From positions 3,596,001 to 3,660,000 of the forward strand of contig NZ_BLAV01000001.1 of assembly GCF_009617875.1 (NCBI RefSeq): 64,000 nt of DNA, read 5' to 3'. The notes under the pieces were generated by a model that saw only the letters and a list, made by a program, of their open reading frames with translations, had not been told where the DNA came from and searched no databases. The DNA comes from Prolixibacter sp. NT017. Lineage in GTDB: Bacteria; Bacteroidota; Bacteroidia; Bacteroidales; Prolixibacteraceae. The first letter of the stretch is position 1; every line of letters starts with the position of its first letter. Both the position numbers and the translations under genes were made by a program. Positions 52,175 to 60,916 of this stretch are shown piece after piece.

Positions 52175-54577
52175 ATGAAAAAAATTCTTGCTTTATGGCT
52201 GCTGCAGCTGATCTTCCTTTCAGCGAATGCGCAGAACACGTTGAACGGACGTGTGGAAAATGAAAAAGGCCAACCGCTCATCGGTGCCAATGTTGTTATC
52301 GAGAACACATTTGTCGGGATGCCAACCGACCCAAACGGAGAGTTTCGTTTTGAAAATTTAAAAACAGGAAACTACGTGCTAAAAGTTTCTTACCTGGGAT
52401 ACCAGCCGGTTTCCCGAAAAATTACCGTACCGGTAAAAGGAAAACTTGCCATTACCATGAAATCTTCAGCGGTACTGGCTGATGAAGTAATTGTTTCGGC
52501 AACACGTGCCGGAGACAAAACGCCTGTTGCCTATTCCGATGTGTCGAAAAAGAGCATCGAAGAACAAAATATGGGACAAGATATTCCCTATTTGCTGAGC
52601 ATGACACCTTCGTTGGTGACAACATCGGATGCGGGAACGGGAATCGGCTACACAGGTTTCCGTATTCGGGGAACCGATGCCAACCGTATTAACGTGACTG
52701 TTAATGGTATTCCGGTAAACGACGCAGAATCGCACGGTGTATACTGGGTAGACTTGCCCGACCTGGCTTCATCGCTCCAAAATGTGCAGGTTCAGCGCGG
52801 AGTGGGAACATCGACGAACGGAGCCGGCGCATTTGGTGCAACCATCAATATGCAAACGAACAATCTGAACAAAGACGCTTACGCGGAAGTGAACTCTTCT
52901 GCCGGCTCGTTCAACACGTTTAAAAATACAGTGTCGGCCGGGACCGGTTTATTGAATGGAAAATTCTCTTTCGACGCCCGACTTTCCAAAATTACTTCGG
53001 ACGGTTACGTCGACCGCGGTTGGTCCGATTTAAAATCGTACTACCTCTCAGGGGGATATTACACAACCAAATCAATTCTGAAAGTCAACATCTTCTCCGG
53101 TATCGAAAAAACATATCAGGCCTGGTATGGAATTCCTTCCGATATGCTGGCGACCAACCGCCGGTATAATCCGGCCGGTGAGTACACCGATGCTCAGGGG
53201 AAAGCGCACTATTACAACAACGAAACCGACAATTACTGGCAGGACAACTACCAGTTGCTGTACTCCCATCGCTTCAATGAGCATCTTAATATGAATGCGG
53301 CACTGCATTACACGTACGGTCGCGGATATTACGAGGAATACAAGCCCGACCAAAGTTTCGTAGATTACCTGATGACGCCTCCGACCATTGGTGGCACACA
53401 GGTACAGTCGACCGATTTAGTGCGCCGGAAATGGCTGGATAATGATTTTTACGGAACAACTTTCTCGTTGAACTATGACAAGGGTAAAAATAGTATGACA
53501 CTTGGAGGTGCCTGGAACCAATACGACGGCCGGCACTTCGGAAAAGTAATCTGGGCTCAGTATTATGGTGAAAATCCGATTAACCATCAGTGGTACTATT
53601 CTACCGGACTTAAGACCGATTACAACGTATATGGCAAGTTGAACCACCAGTTCTCCTCGAGGCTCAATGCCTATTTCGATTTGCAATACCGGCATATCGG
53701 TTACAAAATCGACGGGAAAGACGACGACTTGAGGGATATTACCCAGAGTCACTCTTTTGACTTCTTCAATCCCAAAGTGGGGATTTACTATTCGCCAAAT
53801 GACCAGAATAAGATGTACGCGTCGTTTGCAAAAGCTCATCGCGAGCCAAACCGCAGTAACTACGTCGATGCCGCTCCGAATGGTCCCATGCCTACATCGG
53901 AAAACCTGAACGATTACGAAGTCGGCTATAATTACCGCTCCACGAATTTCGCTTTCGGTGTCAACTTCTACTTCATGGACTATGTCAATCAGCTTATCCT
54001 GACTGGCGAAATTAACGATGTTGGCTCAGCGATTATGACCAATGCTCCGAGCAGTTACCGTGCGGGAATTGAATTAACCGGAGGTTGGCGAATTTGCAAG
54101 TCGCTCAGGTGGGATGCCAATGCTACTTTTAGCCGGAATAAGATTAAAAATTTTACCGAATATGTTGATGATGCAGACAACTATCCCCAGCAGATTTCCA
54201 ACTACCTCGGAACAACCGACATTGCTTTTTCTCCGGATGTCGTAGCGGGAAGTAAAATCAGCTGGCAACCAACAAAGCCGCTTTCGGTGAACTTCTCGTC
54301 CCACTATGTTGGGAAACAATACATCGACAACACTTCGTCTGAAAACCGGAAACTGGATGCTTACTTTTTCAGTAACCTGAAAGCTGACTATCACATCCCG
54401 ACGAGCCTTTTCAAAGAGTTAACCTTATCGGTTATGGTGAACAACATCTTTAACGCGATGTACTCAAGCAACGCGTGGGTTTACTCCTATTACGAAAATG
54501 GTGTAAGAAAGAAGATGGATGGATATTATCCGCAGGCAGGTATTAATTACCTGGTCGGAATTCGAGCCAGATTCTAG
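52175..54577 (+). CDS. TonB-dependent receptor under TPP riboswitch control (thiamine uptake)
   Basis: 800 residues from the ATG at 52175. Signal peptide (MKKILALWLLQLIFLSANAQ); a carboxypeptidase-like beta-sandwich domain about 21-110 (NTLNGRVENEKGQPLIGANVVIEN); the plug domain (about 115-240, with FRIRGTDANRINVTVNGIPVND); and a 22-stranded barrel ending VGIRARF with Phe last. It should move thiamine or a derivative across the outer membrane using TonB; this is inferred from the TPP riboswitch and from experience with TPP-regulated receptors in Bacteroides. Synthesis genes (thiC etc.) are not nearby. Confidence 0.88.
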   Translation: MKKILALWLLQLIFLSANAQNTLNGRVENEKGQPLIGANVVIENTFVGMPTDPNGEFRFENLKTGNYVLKVSYLGYQPVSRKITVPVKGKLAITMKSSAVLADEVIVSATRAGDKTPVAYSDVSKKSIEEQNMGQDIPYLLSMTPSLVTTSDAGTGIGYTGFRIRGTDANRINVTVNGIPVNDAESHGVYWVDLPDLASSLQNVQVQRGVGTSTNGAGAFGATINMQTNNLNKDAYAEVNSSAGSFNTFKNTVSAGTGLLNGKFSFDARLSKITSDGYVDRGWSDLKSYYLSGGYYTTKSILKVNIFSGIEKTYQAWYGIPSDMLATNRRYNPAGEYTDAQGKAHYYNNETDNYWQDNYQLLYSHRFNEHLNMNAALHYTYGRGYYEEYKPDQSFVDYLMTPPTIGGTQVQSTDLVRRKWLDNDFYGTTFSLNYDKGKNSMTLGGAWNQYDGRHFGKVIWAQYYGENPINHQWYYSTGLKTDYNVYGKLNHQFSSRLNAYFDLQYRHIGYKIDGKDDDLRDITQSHSFDFFNPKVGIYYSPNDQNKMYASFAKAHREPNRSNYVDAAPNGPMPTSENLNDYEVGYNYRSTNFAFGVNFYFMDYVNQLILTGEINDVGSAIMTNAPSSYRAGIELTGGWRICKSLRWDANATFSRNKIKNFTEYVDDADNYPQQISNYLGTTDIAFSPDVVAGSKISWQPTKPLSVNFSSHYVGKQYIDNTSSENRKLDAYFFSNLKADYHIPTSLFKELTLSVMVNNIFNAMYSSNAWVYSYYENGVRKKMDGYYPQAGINYLVGIRARF

Positions 54578-54601
54578 AATCTGAGGTAAAAAAGGAAATA
54601 A

Positions 54602-54635
54602 AAAAACCCGCTCAAGGCGGGTTTTTATTTTTTAG
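54602..54635. terminator. Bidirectional terminator between the receptor and the AT-hook-like gene
   Basis: AAAAACCCGC (54602-54611) pairs exactly with GCGGGTTTTT (54617-54626) around a 5-base loop. A's and T's on either side let it serve both convergent genes; it overlaps the end of the minus-strand gene. Confidence 0.85.
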
Positions 54636-55159
54636 TCTTGATTGCCGTCACCAATGACAGCCTGAATACCTTCGTTTGTCAATACAAACTCTTTGTCTTC
54701 CTTAATGCAGAAACCTTTCTTCACATTCTTGTTCAGACAGTCGCTGGCATTAGAAAGCTTTGGAATTCCGGCTGCTTTCAATTTCTTGGAGATCATCGGT
54801 GTAGAGAATTTCTGGGTTCCCTGTGAGTGCAGATAGACTGCAGTCGCCAAAAATTTCCGCACCTGATTGTTATCGGCTTTTTTCTCTTTCAGGTAATCCA
54901 ATAACGGATCACTTGATACAGGTTTTTTCGCCTTCACTTCACGCGGTTTGCGACCACGACGTGCAACAGGACGAGCCTCTTCGGCTGCCACTTCTCCAAC
55001 TTCTTCCCCTGCAGAAGCTGCTGCAACCTCGCCTCCTAAACTTAATAATCCAGGAGCGCGATCGAGAATACGTCCTAATTGTACTTCCACCCATTCCTTT
55101 TCACCCTCGCACGAGAAACGGAATGAACCTAATGTTAATTCAATTTTTGAGTCGGCCAT
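54632..55159 (-). CDS. Hypothetical DNA-binding-like protein with an AT-hook segment
   Basis: 175 residues, no signal or membrane segment. Three parts can be seen: an N-terminal ~40 residues of beta/helix character (IELTLGSFRFSCEGEKEWVEVQL), an Ala/Glu-rich linker ending in RRGRKPRE (67-74), which matches the AT-hook core GRKP/GRP flanked by basic residues, and a C-terminal ~75-residue region (YLKEKKADNNQVRKFLATAVYLH...) that looks like a winged helix. The combination suggests a DNA-associated protein. It has a large palindrome just upstream of its start, so autoregulation is possible. No family name recognised. Confidence 0.5.
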   Translation of the reverse strand: MADSKIELTLGSFRFSCEGEKEWVEVQLGRILDRAPGLLSLGGEVAAASAGEEVGEVAAEEARPVARRGRKPREVKAKKPVSSDPLLDYLKEKKADNNQVRKFLATAVYLHSQGTQKFSTPMISKKLKAAGIPKLSNASDCLNKNVKKGFCIKEDKEFVLTNEGIQAVIGDGNQD

Positions 55160-55427
55160 TTTTTAGAATTTTAAATATGCTGCTATCAGAAATGTGATAG
55201 TATTCAGAATACTATCGAGCCAAAATTACAACACTTATAGCTATGTTGCAAGCAATTTATTTTCAATGTTCGATTATAATAGCATTTATAACATATTTTA
55301 AAGCATGCTTGTTCAAATCGAATATAAGATTGAAAACCAATAACAAATACCAAGGACCTTCCTCTTTACTCAACGCATACATAGCCACAAAAGCGTCAAA
55401 AGGCAGCTATTTTCTATAACTCAGGCA
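55160..55427. other. AT-rich intergenic region
   Basis: About 270 bases between the AT-hook-like gene and xseB, both on the minus strand. Apart from the palindromes at 55183-55216 I see no gene. The xse operon ends at its right side; no strong hairpin with T tract was found for it. Confidence 0.4.
55183..55216. promoter_or_regulatory. Nested palindromes, 21-bp perfect operator-like site
   Basis: GATAGTATTC-A-GAATACTATC (55196-55216) is a perfect 10-bp inverted repeat with a single central base. CTATCA/TGATAG (55183-55200) overlaps it on one side, so CTATC/GATAG occurs several times. The site is 24 bases upstream of the AT-hook-like start codon, where a repressor or activator would act. Confidence 0.6.
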
Positions 55428-55631
55428 CTAGTTATCCTCCATTTGGTTCAGGATGTTTTCTACTTCTTCCTCCGTCTGGTGTAACCGATCTTTGCACACC
55501 TTAATCAGATAGGATACTCTTTTTACCTTATCGGAAAGCTCATCCACATCAAGTTCTTCACTTTCCATCTGCTCGAGTATCTCTTCTATCTCATTGACAG
55601 CCTCTTTGTATGAGATCTTTTTCTTTGTCAT
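55428..55631 (-). CDS. xseB: Exodeoxyribonuclease VII small subunit
   Basis: 67 residues. The pattern SYKEAVNEIEEILEQMESEELDVDELSDKVKRVSYLIKVCKDRLHQTEEEVENIL is typical of XseB, a helical subunit that wraps the large subunit. It starts 7 bases after xseA. Exonuclease VII degrades single-stranded DNA in both directions. Confidence 0.93.
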   Translation of the reverse strand: MTKKKISYKEAVNEIEEILEQMESEELDVDELSDKVKRVSYLIKVCKDRLHQTEEEVENILNQMEDN

Positions 55632-55638
55632 GACTGAT

Positions 55639-57108
55639 TTATTTTTTTGATGATTTATTTTCTTTATTTAAAACACGACTGGTAAATGTGCCGTCTTTCA
55701 ACAACGTACGAACTTCGTCGCCTTCTTGTAATTGCGCTGTTTCTTTCAACGCTTTTCCGTTATGATAAGTAATCGAATAGCCTCGCTTCAGAATATTCAA
55801 AGGATTCAACAACTCCTTTCTCTTTTCTGCAAGTAACAAATGGTTCTTTTCAGCAGAAAAACGATTTTTCGATTGTCTCTTAAGCTTTTCCAACATGGCA
55901 TTCATTCGCGATCTTCCTTCCTCCATCTGATGTGCTGAAGCCCGACTGATATAATGAAGGTACTCATCCAATTTGTTCCGGTTATCATGTATGAACCGTC
56001 CGGATAATTCCTTTATCTCATCTTTTTTCCGGGATAACCGGTATTCGTTATTCCGCAAAACCTCACTGACAGAACTTTCCAGCTGCCAGCCATAACGGCT
56101 TAGCTTCTTTTGCCGGTTAAACAACAACTGCTGAACCACAGGCTTCAGGGTTTTAACAGCACTATCGAGCCGCTGCCGAGATTCTGCCAAAATATTCTCC
56201 ACGGAATTGACAAACTCCTGTTGCAATTCATCCAGGTGGACATCAAACTGCATGACTCCGGCAATCAGAAATTCGGCTACAGCTGTCGGTGTTTTCATGC
56301 GCGTATGCGCTACCATATCGCTGATGGTATCATCCTTTTCATGCCCTATACCGGTTATCACCGGAAGGGGAAACTGCGTGATATGAAAGGCCAGTTCGTA
56401 ATCGTCGAAACAACTTAAGTCGAGCTGTGAACCTCCCCCGCGAATGATCACCACGACGTCGAAGAAGTCTTCGTACAGGTAAATATGCTCCAGTGCAGCA
56501 ATAATTGACTCTTTGGCCTGGTTCCCCTGCATCAGGGCCGGAAAAAGATGCGTGTAAAAACGGTAACCGTAAGCATTGTTATTCAATTGATTCTGAAAAT
56601 CCTGATAACCCGCCGCCGTCGATGAAGAAATGACCGCAATTTTCTGCGGAACCATGGGTAATTCCAGCTCTTTGTTCATCTCAAATACGCCCTCGTCCTT
56701 CAACCGGTTGACTACTTCAAGCCGTTTCCGGGCCATGTCGCCCAGTGTATAAGTTGGGTCAATATCCCGAATATTCAGGCTGAAACCATACAGCGGATGA
56801 AACTCAACGGTGGCATTCACCAGTACCTTCATTCCTTCCGAAAGTGGTTGTCCCGCCGTTGTCTCAAAGAAGGGCCGAAGCATCCGGAATGTATACGACC
56901 AAATGGTTCCACGGGCCTGTGCCAGAACTTCATCAGAATCTTCATCCTTTTCAACGAGCACCATGTAGCAGTGTCCGCTCCGATTGACTTTCATCTCGGA
57001 TATCTCTGCAATTACCCAGACTGCTGTCGGGAAAGCGTCCTGAAGAACTCCTTTTACCCGATTATTTAGTTCAGATAGTCGTAATTTATTTTCAATTGAT
57101 GAAGCCAT
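55639..57108 (-). CDS. xseA: Exodeoxyribonuclease VII large subunit
   Basis: 489 residues from the ATG at 57108 (MASSIENKLRLSELN; an ATG at 57114 is the alternative). An N-terminal OB fold (AVWVIAEISEMKVNRSGHCYMVLVE) leads to the catalytic domain, with IRGGGSQLDLSCFDDYELA and the GIGHEKDDTISDMVAHTRMKTPTAVAEFLI segment, both typical of XseA. The C-terminal coiled coil (about 300-440) has many Arg/Lys/Glu. Normal length. The gene is 7 bases upstream of xseB. Confidence 0.94.
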   Translation of the reverse strand: MASSIENKLRLSELNNRVKGVLQDAFPTAVWVIAEISEMKVNRSGHCYMVLVEKDEDSDEVLAQARGTIWSYTFRMLRPFFETTAGQPLSEGMKVLVNATVEFHPLYGFSLNIRDIDPTYTLGDMARKRLEVVNRLKDEGVFEMNKELELPMVPQKIAVISSSTAAGYQDFQNQLNNNAYGYRFYTHLFPALMQGNQAKESIIAALEHIYLYEDFFDVVVIIRGGGSQLDLSCFDDYELAFHITQFPLPVITGIGHEKDDTISDMVAHTRMKTPTAVAEFLIAGVMQFDVHLDELQQEFVNSVENILAESRQRLDSAVKTLKPVVQQLLFNRQKKLSRYGWQLESSVSEVLRNNEYRLSRKKDEIKELSGRFIHDNRNKLDEYLHYISRASAHQMEEGRSRMNAMLEKLKRQSKNRFSAEKNHLLLAEKRKELLNPLNILKRGYSITYHNGKALKETAQLQEGDEVRTLLKDGTFTSRVLNKENKSSKK

Positions 57109-57115
57109 GTACACC

Positions 57116-58759
57116 TTACTTCTTTATGAGTTTATGGTTCTCCGTTACTCCTTTTGTAATCACCTGCAGAAAGTACAAACCTGACGGCAGTGAACCCGGA
57201 TTTAACCATTGGATTCTGCCTGACAAACGTTCTTCTTTCAAAATTGTTCCTGTGCCGTTAAGCAATATACAGGTAGCCGAAGTATCATCCAATAGCCCCG
57301 GCCCCTGGTACTCCAACCGTATGTTGTTCACAAAGGGATTGGGAGATACTTTCCATTGCTTTTCTGATTTATCTTTAGTTACCGTCTCCTGCAAAAGTAA
57401 CGACGCCTTCTCGAAATCGGGAATACCATATCCCAGGTAATTATCCGGCAAATCGTACTGACTGGCACTTTGGATAACGGCATCGATTATTTCTGCCGAT
57501 GTTTTTTCCGGATATTTCTGCCACAAACAGGTAGTCAGGCCGGCGACAAGCGGAGAAGCAAATGAGGTTCCGTTTGACGTGCCGATCTCATTTGGATATT
57601 TCTGAATCCATGCATCCCATCCGCAGGCAGCCACTTCCGGCTTAATGCGACCGTCAGCCGAAGGACCGATGGAGCTGAATCTTGCCCTCTCCCCTGCTAT
57701 ATTGACCGCCGCCATGCTCAAAATTTCGTTTGCATCGGCCGGCGCAATGATGTGCTGCCATGCATTATCTCCTTCATTTCCGGCACTGACGCAAACAATC
57801 ATTCCTTTCTTTTCGGCCAGTTCCACAGCCCGCGTAATCATCAATGTTTTTCCGTCAAGCTCATCATAGCTTAGGTTATCCGCCGGATCATCGAAAATAA
57901 AGTAGCCCAGCGAAGCATTGATAACGTCGGCTCCGATGCTGTCCCCCAGTTCCAAACCAGCAATATAGTTGTCCATCTCAACCGGGTATTCCGAATTCTC
58001 ATCTTCTGTCCGAATGAGATAATAACTCGCATCCGGTGCTGTTCCAATCAATGTGCCGGGCGAATTCGCCGCCATAAGCGAAAGAACATTCATGCCATGC
58101 TGATATTCCTGGAAAACATCGGATTGGGGATTGACAAAATCACGGGTTCCCAGCATTCTGTTTTGAAAGAAAAGTGAGTCGAATACAGTCAGCTGATTCG
58201 CAGCACGGAAACCGGCATCAAGAATTGCGATCAGCATGCCTTGTCCTTTAAAACCATTTTCGTGCAGAATTTTCCCGTTCAACTGCGCTACCTGCTCGCT
58301 GGAATAGCCATAAGTGTCGTCAGGTTCGCTTTGTGCACTTTTTGTCGCAGGCACTTTAATATCAACCCACTTACTTTCAGCACTTTTCAACACATTTTCC
58401 GGTCTGGTTAGTCTTATCGAACGAACAAAATTCCATTCCGAAACGCCGGCAGTATCTTCCGGAGACACAACCGCAACTGTTGCAAAATTGAACCAGCGGG
58501 AAGTGTACAAAACTTTAAATCCATGCTTCTTCAAACTATCGAGATAAACAGCAGAGACCGGCAAATCTTTTTCTTCTAACGGAATATGGTATCGGGTGCG
58601 ACGCGAAAGCGCCCGTTCTGACAAAAAGTTCTCCGGATGCGACAAATCATAAGCCGAGCCAACTTTATCGGTAAATTCGATGCGATACCTTGCACCGGTA
58701 CTTTGCGCATGAACCAACAAAGGGAAATACAATAATATGATTAGCCAGGCTAGTTTCAT
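57116..58759 (-). CDS. Secreted S8 (subtilisin-like) serine protease with T9SS sorting domain
   Basis: 547 residues. A signal peptide (MKLAWLIILLYFPLLVHAQ) is followed by an N-terminal prodomain (~20-160). The catalytic triad is Asp181 (AILDAGF), His221 (QHGMNVL) and Ser400 (GTSNGTSFASP), with Asn329 as the oxyanion residue (SAGNEGD). The final ~80 residues are a type A sorting domain (PNPFVNNIRLEY, ..., GSLPSGLYFLQV, ..., LIKK), so the mature enzyme should be exported by type IX secretion. Probably degrades extracellular protein. The gene is 7 bases upstream of xseA. Confidence 0.9.
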   Translation of the reverse strand: MKLAWLIILLYFPLLVHAQSTGARYRIEFTDKVGSAYDLSHPENFLSERALSRRTRYHIPLEEKDLPVSAVYLDSLKKHGFKVLYTSRWFNFATVAVVSPEDTAGVSEWNFVRSIRLTRPENVLKSAESKWVDIKVPATKSAQSEPDDTYGYSSEQVAQLNGKILHENGFKGQGMLIAILDAGFRAANQLTVFDSLFFQNRMLGTRDFVNPQSDVFQEYQHGMNVLSLMAANSPGTLIGTAPDASYYLIRTEDENSEYPVEMDNYIAGLELGDSIGADVINASLGYFIFDDPADNLSYDELDGKTLMITRAVELAEKKGMIVCVSAGNEGDNAWQHIIAPADANEILSMAAVNIAGERARFSSIGPSADGRIKPEVAACGWDAWIQKYPNEIGTSNGTSFASPLVAGLTTCLWQKYPEKTSAEIIDAVIQSASQYDLPDNYLGYGIPDFEKASLLLQETVTKDKSEKQWKVSPNPFVNNIRLEYQGPGLLDDTSATCILLNGTGTILKEERLSGRIQWLNPGSLPSGLYFLQVITKGVTENHKLIKK

Positions 58760-58877
58760 TCAGGAGCTTTTCAGTAAAATTAATTTTTCCGGACAATGAA
58801 ACAGAATTTTCGTTCATTCTTCTTTGCTTGCAGTTAAAACATCCTTGCTAAATCGACTTTACCAACCTCCAATTTTA

Positions 58878-58885
58878 TATTTTTG
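58878..58885 (+). promoter_or_regulatory. -7 box TATTTTTG for the DUF3810 gene
   Basis: Exact TAnnTTTG match 16 bases before the ATG at 58901; it overlaps an upstream alternative start, which is therefore rejected. Confidence 0.5.
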
Positions 58886-58900
58886 AGGAAAAGTGTTGTG

Positions 58901-59971
58901 ATGAGTTACTGGCGAAAAGTGCGTGGATTTCTGTTTCCAACCCGTTATTTAGTATTTTGGGTGGCAGCTGTCGTTTTCCTGATAACGCGGTTGGCAATTC
59001 GCTTTCCGCAATTGACTGATGATTGGTATTCCCACAGACTCTATCCGGTTATTGCCACCGTCCTTTCGTTCTTCAGTCGTTTTGTACCTTTTTCGCTTTG
59101 GGACATCTTCTGGACAGCATTTGTGCTCGCTGCCATTGTTGTTATTCTTTTACTGATATTCCGGAAAATCAGGTTCACTACGACACTACGGAAGACCTTG
59201 CAGTTTCTGGTCATTCTTTACAGCTACTTCTACCTCGTTTGGGGCTTCAACTATTTCCGGCCTTCTATCGAGAACCGTCTTCATTTCCCTTCCGGGAAAT
59301 TGCCGGATAGTCTCTTCATCAAAACACTGGATACTTTAATCGCCCAAACCAATGCATCGTGGATGGAAATGGACAGCCTGAAGAAAGCCGACATGAATAC
59401 TGCTATTGAAGCTTCCTATAAGGCCAACGCTGACTTTTTACAAATTACTTATCCTAACGGTTACCGTCGGCCGAAAACGATGCTCTATTCAGGGTTATTT
59501 GCCAAATCAGGCGTGAGTGGTTATTTCGGGCCGTTTTTCAACGAAGTTCATATCAACGGGAAATTGTTGCCCACCGAATATCCGTTTGTGCTGGCGCACG
59601 AAAAAGCACATCAGTTTGGAATGGCACGGGAATCGGAAGCCAACTTCTGCGCTTATGTGGTTTGCAGCACGTCCTCAAATCCATATTTGCGGTACTCAGC
59701 CAATTTTAACCTTATACAATATTTTTTGGTCGATGCGCTTCCGCTGAAAAACTATCGCGATTACGTGAAGAAACTAAGGCCCGAAGTGGTTGCTGACATA
59801 CGAGCCGAACAAAAATACTGGCGAGCGTTGCGAAATGAGAAGCTGGACCGAATACAAACGGCTGCCAACGACGCCTACCTGAAAAGCAACAACATTAAGC
59901 AGGGAACTCTAAACTACAACCAGGTAGTTGAGCTGGTTCTTCGCTGGTATGAGCAAAAGGAGAAACATTAA
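58901..59971 (+). CDS. DUF3810 membrane protein with HExxH zinc-protease motif
   Basis: 356 residues from the ATG at 58901. Three hydrophobic segments in the first ~110 residues (YLVFWVAAVVFLITR; FVPFSLWDIFWTAFVLAAIVVILLLIF; FLVILYSYFYLVW) anchor the protein. The rest is soluble and contains VLAHEKAHQFGMARESEANF, an HExxH motif followed 20 residues or less later by Glu, the arrangement of gluzincin metallopeptidases. The family is Bacteroidota/Firmicutes-wide with unknown substrate. Its end overlaps the convergent MORN gene by 4 bases. Confidence 0.75.
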   Translation: MSYWRKVRGFLFPTRYLVFWVAAVVFLITRLAIRFPQLTDDWYSHRLYPVIATVLSFFSRFVPFSLWDIFWTAFVLAAIVVILLLIFRKIRFTTTLRKTLQFLVILYSYFYLVWGFNYFRPSIENRLHFPSGKLPDSLFIKTLDTLIAQTNASWMEMDSLKKADMNTAIEASYKANADFLQITYPNGYRRPKTMLYSGLFAKSGVSGYFGPFFNEVHINGKLLPTEYPFVLAHEKAHQFGMARESEANFCAYVVCSTSSNPYLRYSANFNLIQYFLVDALPLKNYRDYVKKLRPEVVADIRAEQKYWRALRNEKLDRIQTAANDAYLKSNNIKQGTLNYNQVVELVLRWYEQKEKH

Positions 59972-60765
59972 CGTCGGGGTGCCATATATCCGGACGGATC
60001 ATTGCGATACTTTTCCGGGTCTTTCAACACTTCCCGGTTTTTCTCCATCTCGTTGAATTCTTTCTGCTGAGCTTTGTTCAGTACATCGGAATTCAGCAAA
60101 ACACCCTTATCGTATTTCAGGGTATATTTTAAAGTTCCGTCCTGGTTGTAAAATTTCCAGTCGCCATTGCGCAGATTATTAACGTAATTTCCTTCAATCT
60201 CGGGGTCGCCGTTCTCGAAGTATGCAACCGTCAATCCATCTCTTTTTCCGTTGACGTAAACCATCTCGAACTTAAGCTTGCCATCGGGATAATATTCGCG
60301 CACAACTCCGTTCATTTTGCCTGCTTCCCACTCACTGGTCCGGGCCGGCTTTCCGCTCTTAAACCAGATGGTATCGGTTCCCATGTGCAATCCATCGAGG
60401 TAGTGCTCACATGATACGATGCGATCGCCATCGAAGTAGGTCCAGGTACCCGATTTTTTCTTTCCCAGGAAAACCCCCTTAGCTGTTCTTTTACCTTCCT
60501 TATTATAAATCTCGGCAATGATACTGTCCGAACCGGGCACATAGTGCATCCGGGCCTGCAACTGACCGTTGGGATAATACCGTTTCATTTCACCAACCGG
60601 CTCACCGTCGACAAATGTTCCTTCGTACTGAATATTACCATTGGGATAGTGGCCAATCCAATGACCTTGCTTTAAACCGTTGGAATCAGTTTGATTCACC
60701 GGCTCCTGAGCAAATCCGAAGCTCATAAATCCAATGAGCATAGTAAACACAATGAATAGTCTCAC
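59968..60765 (-). CDS. Secreted MORN-repeat (YwqK-like) protein
   Basis: 265 residues with a signal peptide (MRLFIVFTMLIGFMSFGFAQ). The mature part is made of ~22-residue repeats with patterns GHWIGHYPNGNIQYEGTF, GEMKRYYPNGQLQARMHY, GVVREYYPDGKLKFEMVY, GLTVAYFENGDPEIEGNY and GDWKFYNQDGTLKYTLKY, at least seven. Such MORN/YwqK proteins bind lipids or act as scaffolds; the label 'antitoxin' used for YwqK relatives has no support here. No partner gene is visible. Confidence 0.75.
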   Translation of the reverse strand: MRLFIVFTMLIGFMSFGFAQEPVNQTDSNGLKQGHWIGHYPNGNIQYEGTFVDGEPVGEMKRYYPNGQLQARMHYVPGSDSIIAEIYNKEGKRTAKGVFLGKKKSGTWTYFDGDRIVSCEHYLDGLHMGTDTIWFKSGKPARTSEWEAGKMNGVVREYYPDGKLKFEMVYVNGKRDGLTVAYFENGDPEIEGNYVNNLRNGDWKFYNQDGTLKYTLKYDKGVLLNSDVLNKAQQKEFNEMEKNREVLKDPEKYRNDPSGYMAPRR

Positions 60766-60862
60766 ATGCGTTGTTTTTAATTACCCAAAATCTCTTTTCA
60801 ACAAGAAAAGCAAACAGTCTTTGGCATTCCAGGTCAGGACAATTTCCCGACTAATATAAAAT

Positions 60863-60898
60863 AAAAAGACCGTCTTCTGAACAGAAAACGGTCTTTTT
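60863..60898 (-). terminator. Terminator of the nqr operon
   Basis: AAAAAGACCGT (60863-60873) pairs exactly with ACGGTCTTTTT (60888-60898). The minus-strand copy is followed by T's and lies 19 bases beyond the nqrF stop codon. Confidence 0.85.
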
Positions 60899-60916
60899 GA
60901 ATTATCCTTGGGTTTA

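Noticed and set aside
54823..55197. Plus-strand ORF antisense to the AT-hook-like gene
   Set aside because: Its translation is Leu/Pro/Gln-rich and lies wholly opposite a better-supported gene.
59968..60765. YwqK-type antitoxin label
   Set aside because: The MORN repeats are shared, but there is no toxin gene and the protein has a signal peptide.
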